This document shows, piece by piece, positions 59,415-64,000 of a DNA stretch of 64,000 nt. The position numbers and the translations under genes were made by a program. Numbering within the stretch: position 1 is the stretch's first letter; each line of letters starts with the position of its first letter. Source of the DNA: Mesorhizobium sp. AR07 (GTDB lineage: Bacteria; Pseudomonadota; Alphaproteobacteria; Rhizobiales; Rhizobiaceae); the NCBI RefSeq assembly GCF_024746815.1, contig NZ_CP080525.1, positions 3,714,501 to 3,778,500 of the forward strand, read 5' to 3'. The notes under the pieces were generated by a model. The model ran no database searches. It was not told the origin of the DNA and worked only from the letters and a program-made list of their open reading frames with translations.

Positions 59415-60131
59415 ATGCAGCGCCTTCTCGCCCTTCTCACCTGGCTGGCCTACCCTGTCTATGTCTGGCAGGGCCTTGGCGTGCGCCGCCGCACCACGCG
59501 CATGCTGCCGGCGCAGGGGCCGGTCATGCACGATCTCCCGGGCAAGGCGCCGCCAATCTCGCTTCTGGTGCTGGGGGATTCCTCGGCCGCTTCGGTCGGC
59601 ATAGGCAATTCCGAAGACGGGCTTGCCGCGCAACTTGCCATGCTGATCGCGCAAGGCACCGGCCACGCCGTGCGCTGGCGGGCGGCCGGCTTCAATTCGG
59701 CAACGTCGGGCCAGATTCGCGACCATGTCCTGCCCAATCTGTCGGCGGATCCGTGGACGCATATCGTGCTCGCCATCGGCACCAACGACACCAAGAACTT
59801 TCACTCGGTGCCGCGCTTCAAGAAGGAGTTCGGCGGCCTGCTTTATGCGCTACGCGCCAAATGGCCGGAGGCGCGCGTGGTGTGGTCGCCGGTGCTGGAG
59901 TTCACGCGAGCGCCGGCGATGCCGCCGCTGCTCGGAAAGATCCTCGAGGTGCGCGCCACCGAGATGAACCGGATGGGCGAACGCCTTTGCCTGGAACGCG
60001 GTGCGGTGCCGGCGCCACGCCTGCCGATCACAAATCCTGAAGAGGGTTTTGCCTCCGACGGTTTTCATGCTTCGGAAGCCGGCTACCGCGCCTGGGCCGA
60101 GCATCTCGTCGGCCCGGTGCTTGCCTCTTGA
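59415..60131 (+). CDS. SGNH/GDSL-type hydrolase
   Basis: A 238-residue esterase-fold enzyme: block I LLVLGDSSAASVGIG (nucleophile Ser near 56), block II/III with GTNDTKNFHSVP, and block V FASDGFHASEAGY (catalytic Asp and His). The first 25 residues are hydrophobic (MQRLLALLTWLAYPVYVWQGLGV) and may be a membrane anchor or signal. It probably removes acyl or acetyl groups from lipids or polysaccharides. Confidence 0.85.
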   Translation: MQRLLALLTWLAYPVYVWQGLGVRRRTTRMLPAQGPVMHDLPGKAPPISLLVLGDSSAASVGIGNSEDGLAAQLAMLIAQGTGHAVRWRAAGFNSATSGQIRDHVLPNLSADPWTHIVLAIGTNDTKNFHSVPRFKKEFGGLLYALRAKWPEARVVWSPVLEFTRAPAMPPLLGKILEVRATEMNRMGERLCLERGAVPAPRLPITNPEEGFASDGFHASEAGYRAWAEHLVGPVLAS

Positions 60132-60167
60132 ACGACCGGCAGGAGTGGCGTTGCCCTGCGCGCAGGC

Positions 60168-60329
60168 TTATGTCCAATGCCCGAGCACGGCCGTTATGGA
60201 AATCGCCGCCATCGCCAGCAGCGCGAGCTTCCAGAAGTCGCTGCGTCGCTTCAGCCCCGGCCAGCCGAGCGGCTTGATCAGCTGGATGGCCATGATGCCA
60301 ACAATGACGAGCGCGAGGAGTTTCGACAT
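60168..60329 (-). CDS. 53-residue membrane protein of unknown function
   Basis: A small frame with two hydrophobic helices (LLALVIVGIMAIQLI and FWKLALLAMAAISITAVLGHW) joined by a basic loop (KPLGWPGLKRRSD). AAAGGCGGC lies just ahead of the ATG. It is too short for default gene callers and I do not recognise it, but helix spacing and basic loop look like real protein. It is convergent with the SGNH hydrolase. Confidence 0.6.
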   Translation of the reverse strand: MSKLLALVIVGIMAIQLIKPLGWPGLKRRSDFWKLALLAMAAISITAVLGHWT

Positions 60330-60443
60330 GCCGCCTTTGACCAGCAACGCGGCCGGCTGTCAAAGCGCCTCATTCCTTCCCTGAGAAAGAATAGGCGCCG
60401 CGATCCGAACCGGAACGCGGCGCCCGTCTTTGGTCTGGGCGAT

Positions 60444-61391
60444 CTACTTGAGCGGCTTGAGACCGGCCTCGATCGAGGCGCGCTTCGGTTCGAGGAAAGG
60501 CGGCAGAGCCAACTTTTCACCCAGCGTTTCCAGCGGCTCGTCGGCGGTGAACCCCGGGCCATCGGTGGCGATCTCGAACAGGATGCCGTTCGGCTCGCGG
60601 AAATAAAGCGAACGGAAGTAATAGCGTTCGACCTCGCCGCTCGACGGCAACCGGAATTCGGCCAGACGGGCGGTCCATTGATGCAGCGTCTCCTGGTCCG
60701 GCGCCCTGAAGGCGACATGGTGAACCGCACCGGCGCCTTGCCGTGCCGGCGCGAGGCCTGGCTGCACCAGGACGTGAAGCTCCGCCGCCGGCCCGCCGTC
60801 ACCCATTTCGAAGACGTGAACCTGACCTTCCGGCGAGGCATAGTCGCGGGCCTTGCGCATGTTCATCACTTGCGTCACCACCGCCTCGGTGTTGGTGATG
60901 TCGGGAACGCTGATGACGATCGGCCCGAGCCCGCGGATCTGGTGCTCGGCCGGCACCGGACTTTGCGCCCAGGCATGGCTGTCGCCCTTGCCGCCATCGC
61001 TGACGAGGCGCAGGCGCTGGCCCTCTGGGTCTTCGAAATCCAGGCAGGGGTAGCCGCCGATGTCGGCGATCTCACTTGTCGCGATGTTTTCGCCGGCCAA
61101 GTGCTGCTTCCACCAGGCAAGGCTTTCCTGGCTGCCGACCCTGAGGCTGGTCCGCACGATGCTGTGCGTGCCACGCCGCTCGCGGCCAACCGGCCAGTCG
61201 AAGAAGGTGAGATCCGTGCCTGGTGTCGCTTCGCCGTCGGCATAGAAGAGGTGGTAGGCCGAGGTGTCGTCCTGGTTCACCGTCTTCTTGACCAGCCGCA
61301 GGCCCAGCACCTTCGTATAGAAATGAAGGTTGCCCGGTGCATTGGCGGTGACGGCGGTCAGATGATGGATTCCTGTCAGTTGCAGGCTCAT
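60444..61391 (-). CDS. Ring-cleaving dioxygenase, MhqO-like, second copy
   Basis: A 315-residue two-module VOC dioxygenase with iron ligands in GIHHLTAVTA, GAVHHVAFRAPD and GILFEIATDGPG. It is a paralogue of 10598-11530 but stands alone, without the esterase and acetyltransferase. It probably cleaves hydroquinone-type rings. The 310-base gap to the right holds its promoter, but no clear signal, and the TGACAG/CTGTCA operator at its far end. Confidence 0.86.
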   Translation of the reverse strand: MSLQLTGIHHLTAVTANAPGNLHFYTKVLGLRLVKKTVNQDDTSAYHLFYADGEATPGTDLTFFDWPVGRERRGTHSIVRTSLRVGSQESLAWWKQHLAGENIATSEIADIGGYPCLDFEDPEGQRLRLVSDGGKGDSHAWAQSPVPAEHQIRGLGPIVISVPDITNTEAVVTQVMNMRKARDYASPEGQVHVFEMGDGGPAAELHVLVQPGLAPARQGAGAVHHVAFRAPDQETLHQWTARLAEFRLPSSGEVERYYFRSLYFREPNGILFEIATDGPGFTADEPLETLGEKLALPPFLEPKRASIEAGLKPLK

Positions 61392-61635
61392 GGTCGTCTC
61401 CCTGTTTTTGGGGTAGAATTTTCTCCTTTCATATCAGAACTGCGGCCGCATCGCTGAAGGCCGCGTATCCTGACAGTCCGTCGCCGCAGGATGAACAGTG
61501 GAGCCTCGATCGGTATCCCCACGGTGAACAATGTCAGCCCTGAAAGCCTGCTGAGGGCCGCGGTCCGATGCCGGGAAAACGGTGCCTTCCCCCGGCATAC
61601 GCACCAATCGCAACTATCGTCGCGCGCCTGCCACC

Positions 61636-61659
61636 CTCCTGACAGACTGCTGTCAGGAG
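61636..61659. promoter_or_regulatory. Palindromic operator 1 (CTCCTGACAG / CTGTCAGGAG)
   Basis: Perfect 10-base arms around ACTG, followed by GGGTATGCGATAGTGTC, in front of the DUF1127-like gene. It is nearly identical to 62551-62572. The palindrome overlaps the expected -35 position relative to the TATGCGAT -10-like sequence, as for a repressor site. Confidence 0.78.
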
Positions 61660-61701
61660 GGGTATGCGATAGTGTCTCCATTCAGAGAGAGGAGACTAGC
61701 T

Positions 61702-61869
61702 ATGAACGGTTTTACCCTTCTGCGCGGCATGCAGCACTATGTCGGCAAGATCCGGACGATGCGCAATGAAATCCGCACCCAGCGGTTCTTGAACTCGCTG
61801 CCGGCGGACATTCGCAAGGATATCGGCTGGCCGGACATGTATGCCGAGCGTCGCCTTCGCGGCAATTGA
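61702..61869 (+). CDS. DUF1127-like small protein
   Basis: A 55-residue basic protein. The C-terminal part FLNSLPADIRKDIGWPDMYAERRLRGN follows the DUF1127 consensus (L..LPDe.LrDIGl). Small DUF1127 proteins in alphaproteobacteria bind RNA and affect phosphate and sRNA metabolism. AGAGAGGAG precedes the ATG. It is the first gene behind operator 1. Confidence 0.75.
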   Translation: MNGFTLLRGMQHYVGKIRTMRNEIRTQRFLNSLPADIRKDIGWPDMYAERRLRGN

Positions 61870-61965
61870 GACGAATTTTTCGACACAGCGGTTGGATGTG
61901 GGCGCCCCAACGCCCAGATAATAGGCCAGATAGCAGGTTTGGCGCGCGAGGGATGGAGCGAGCTT

Positions 61966-62556
61966 ATGCCCGAACAGAAGACAATCGGCTTTCTTTTCAT
62001 CGAAGACTTTGCCGACTGGGAATATGGCCTGCTGGCGGCATCGGCGGTCGAATGGTTCGGCGCCCGCGCGGTTTCGCTGACATCAGACGGCAAGCCAGTC
62101 ACCGGGATCAGCGGTTTTCGACTGACGCCCGATCGCTCGGCCAGGGTCGATGAGAATACCGATCTCGACGCCATCGCCGTTATCGGCTCAGACCAATGGG
62201 CAGGCAAGGCGCCGCCGGACGCGGCGGTACTGCTCACCGCCGTTGCGTCGCGTGGCGGCGTGGTCGGCGGTATTTGCGCCGGCACATTGGCGCTGGCCCG
62301 GGCCGGCCTGTTCGAGAACGCCAGGCACACCAGCAATGGCCGCGACTGGATCAACGGCCATGAAGCAGCCTATGCCGGCGACGACAACTATCAGGATGTG
62401 CCGCATGCCGTTGCCGACGGCAAAGTCATTTCCGCGCCGGGTTCGGCGCCGGGCACTTTCGCGCTTGCCTTTCTGAAGACGCTCTATCCCGAAAGAGACA
62501 GCGATCTCGCGCGGATGCGGACGCTGTTCGCCAAGGAGTATGCTGAAGCCTCCTGA
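61966..62556 (+). CDS. DJ-1/PfpI family protein
   Basis: A 196-residue class I glutamine-amidotransferase-like protein. FLFIEDFADWEYGLL at the N terminus, VIGSDQW, the nucleophile elbow GGICAGTLALARAGLF (Cys near 103) and HTSNGRDWINGHEAAYAG with SAPGSAPGTFALAFL are as in DJ-1/PfpI proteins, which include deglycases and chaperones. ATG 61966 follows GGAGCGAG. Its stop codon is inside operator 2. Confidence 0.87.
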   Translation: MPEQKTIGFLFIEDFADWEYGLLAASAVEWFGARAVSLTSDGKPVTGISGFRLTPDRSARVDENTDLDAIAVIGSDQWAGKAPPDAAVLLTAVASRGGVVGGICAGTLALARAGLFENARHTSNGRDWINGHEAAYAGDDNYQDVPHAVADGKVISAPGSAPGTFALAFLKTLYPERDSDLARMRTLFAKEYAEAS

Positions 62557-62572
62557 CAGTATGCTGTCAGGA
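62551..62572. promoter_or_regulatory. Palindromic operator 2 (TCCTGACAG / CTGTCAGGA)
   Basis: Nine-base perfect arms around TATG, followed by TGGACGTGCAATAGGTGTC, in front of the VOC gene. The arms and the downstream GC(A/G)ATAG..GTC match operator 1. Confidence 0.78.
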
Positions 62573-62619
62573 TGGACGTGCAATAGGTGTCGCCACCAAA
62601 CTTACTTCGGGAGAAACGC

Positions 62620-62985
62620 ATGGTTTTCATTCCTGCAAAAGCCTCGGTCTGGTTCGAGATACCTGTTACCGACATGGACAGAGCGAGGGCCTTCTATGCG
62701 TCGGTGCTGCAGAACGACCTGCATCTCGAGGAGAGCGGGCCAAATCCGACCGCGATGTTTGCGGCACAGGACCGGATGGCTGCCGGCCATGTCTATCCCG
62801 GCAAGCCTGCGGCGCCCGGAACCGGACCGACCATTCACCTGTCTGTTGCCGCCCCGATCGAGGACGCCATGGAACGGGTGACACGCAATGGCGGCCAGGT
62901 CGTCTCGCCGGCCATCTCCATCCCTGCCGGCACATTCGCCTATTGCCTCGACCCTGATGGCAACAGTTTCGGACTCTTTGTCTGA
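62620..62985 (+). CDS. VOC family protein
   Basis: A 121-residue glyoxalase-fold protein: KASVWFEIPVTDMDRARAFYASVL opens the fold, TIHLSVAAPIEDAMERVTRNGG lies in the middle, and FAYCLDPDGNSFGLFV ends it. TCGGGAGAAAC precedes the ATG. It lies directly behind operator 2. The substrate is unknown; such small VOC proteins next to PfpI suggest handling of reactive carbonyls. Confidence 0.86.
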   Translation: MVFIPAKASVWFEIPVTDMDRARAFYASVLQNDLHLEESGPNPTAMFAAQDRMAAGHVYPGKPAAPGTGPTIHLSVAAPIEDAMERVTRNGGQVVSPAISIPAGTFAYCLDPDGNSFGLFV

Positions 62986-63001
62986 GGAGGGACGGCGCGG
63001 A

Positions 63002-63412
63002 ATGGTGAAGAGCTGGAACGACAGGTTGAACACGCCCGGCATCAACGGGGTGAAACCGACGCCGCGTACGATGGCCGATGTTATCGAGGGCCAGCCGATG
63101 CTGGTGCCGACCGCTCGCCAGGTCGATGATTTCATCCGTTCGATCCCCGAAGGCGTCGAGATGGATGTCCGAGCGCTGCGTACGGCACTTGCCCTCGAGC
63201 ATGGCGCTGAAGTGACATGCCCGGTCACCATCGGCTATCATCTGCGCACCGTCGCCGAGGCAGCCAACGAGGATCTCGAACGCGGCATGACGCTGAGCGA
63301 CATTGCGCCCTTCTGGCGCGTGCTCGATGCGAAGACTCCGACCACCGGAAAACTGTCCTTCGGCGCGGCATTCGTCGCCGCGCAGCGCAAGCGCGAAGGG
63401 CTGAAACCATGA
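63002..63412 (+). CDS. Hypothetical protein
   Basis: A 136-residue soluble protein starting 16 bases after the VOC gene, with GGAGGGACGG as ribosome-binding site. Sequence such as NGVKPTPRTMADVIEGQPMLVPTARQVDDFIRSIPEG and EHGAEVTCPVTIGYHLRTVAEAANEDLERG is well ordered, with a single Cys in EVTCPVT. I recall similar proteins being paired with VOC genes but cannot name the family. It is co-transcribed with the VOC gene. Confidence 0.75.
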   Translation: MVKSWNDRLNTPGINGVKPTPRTMADVIEGQPMLVPTARQVDDFIRSIPEGVEMDVRALRTALALEHGAEVTCPVTIGYHLRTVAEAANEDLERGMTLSDIAPFWRVLDAKTPTTGKLSFGAAFVAAQRKREGLKP

Positions 63413-63413
63413 T

Positions 63414-63514
63414 GCATGCCGCCCAAAAGTGTTTTGCGGTTTTGGGATAACGGCATGCGCAAGAACATGACACATGCCGCCCAAAAGTGTTCTGCGGTTT
63501 TGGGCGACATGCAT
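63414..63514. repeat. Two tandem family A palindromes
   Basis: Copy 5 (63414-63458) has GCATGCCG/CGGCATGC arms, copy 6 (63473-63514) has CATGCCGCCC with GGGCGACATGCAT; both share the CCCAAAAGTGTT(T/C)TGCGGTTTTGGG core. They separate the unknown gene from the WYL regulator. Confidence 0.85.
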
Positions 63515-63539
63515 AGAAACAACGCCGAGGGACCATACG

Positions 63540-64000
63540 ATGCGACGCGCCGACAGGCTCTTCCAGATCGTGCAGCATCTGCGCGGTGGCCGCTTGGTCA
63601 CCGCCCAGAAGCTTGGCACGTGGCTCGAGGTTTCCGAGCGAACCATCTACCGCGATATCGCAGACCTGCAGTCGACCGGCGTGCCGATCGACGGCGAGGC
63701 CGGCGTTGGTTACATGATGAGGGAGGGTTTCGACCTTCCGCCGCTGATGTTCACGCGTGACGAGATCGTGGCGCTGGTTGCCGGCGCCCGCATGGTGCGC
63801 GCCTTTGGCGGCGCGGCCATGGCGAGGGCCGCCGACGAGGCGCTGGTCAAGATCGGTGCGGTGCTGCCGGATGCCGAAAAGGACCGTATCGCCCGCACCG
63901 AGATCCACACCCCGATGTGGGTGGTGAGCGACGCCGCCCGCGAGGCGATCGACCTGATCGAGCGCGCGGTCGAAAAGCGCCAGGTGCTGACCATCGACTA
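63540..64000 (+). CDS. YafY-type HTH/WYL regulator (partial)
   Basis: The first 153 codons; the gene runs off the right edge. The N-terminal winged helix is MRRADRLFQIVQHLRGGRLVTAQKLGTWLEVSERTIYRDIADLQSTGVPIDGEAGVGYMM, the standard DeoR-like HTH_11 of WYL regulators, and the following FDLPPLMFTRDEIVALVAGARMV fits the YafY family. CCGAGGGA precedes the ATG. It is the natural candidate to bind the two TGACAG/CTGTCA operators before the neighbouring genes. Confidence 0.87.
   Translation, partial: MRRADRLFQIVQHLRGGRLVTAQKLGTWLEVSERTIYRDIADLQSTGVPIDGEAGVGYMMREGFDLPPLMFTRDEIVALVAGARMVRAFGGAAMARAADEALVKIGAVLPDAEKDRIARTEIHTPMWVVSDAAREAIDLIERAVEKRQVLTID

Overview
This is a GC-rich, densely packed chromosomal stretch of an alphaproteobacterium of the order Rhizobiales, most likely Mesorhizobium or a close relative. 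The evidence is a complete NepR/EcfG/PhyR general-stress core, EcfG-type promoters (GGAAC-N16-CGTT), a rhizobial Pho box, HWE-family histidine kinases, DUF6476 next to rluD, DUF4164 next to zapA, and several families of short palindromic intergenic repeats. No phage, insertion sequence, CRISPR array or rRNA operon is visible. One tRNA (Glu, anticodon CTC) is present.

Layout. 0-8 kb: a cluster with two PotD-like binding proteins, a BetI-like TetR regulator, a SAM methyltransferase, two PYROXD2-like FAD oxidoreductases, a GcvT-fold protein and an 81-residue unknown; it looks like an uncharacterised uptake and breakdown route for a methylated amine or betaine-like compound. 8-14.4 kb: enzymes including a dipeptidase, a hydroquinone-type dioxygenase/esterase/acetyltransferase operon, a phosphonate monoester hydrolase-like enzyme and a lipid kinase. 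13.4-24.8 kb: a general stress response hub with NepR, EcfG, PhyR, a single-domain response regulator, three HWE kinases, a Crp/Fnr regulator and small membrane or envelope proteins. Nine perfect EcfG promoters lie here and a tenth lies at 41.45 kb. 24.9-30 kb: a xylose-type ABC transporter and a divergent ROK repressor with a palindromic operator. 30.2-35.5 kb: pstS-pstC-pstA-pstB-phoU-phoB behind a three-unit Pho box, without phoR. 36-40.6 kb: a very large hybrid kinase with seven PAS-like domains.

40.7-50.3 kb: small secreted proteins and lipoproteins (one apparently frameshifted), tRNA-Glu, rluD, rpoH, a metallo-hydrolase, a 1-Cys peroxiredoxin, and zapA with DUF4164. 50.5-58.4 kb: a Calvin/glycolysis-type block (tkt, gap, pgk, class I fba) with a K+/H+ antiporter between gap and pgk. 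58.6-64 kb: assorted enzymes, a second ring-cleaving dioxygenase, and a small regulon (DUF1127-like, PfpI, VOC, unknown, YafY-type WYL regulator) marked by two nearly identical palindromic operators.

The most rewarding signals are non-coding: the EcfG promoter set, which also validates genes too short for standard calling and settles two start codons; the paired TGACAG/CTGTCA operators; and the hairpins between binding-protein and permease genes in both the pst and xyl operons. All functional calls rest on reading motifs and family resemblance by eye; no database search was run.
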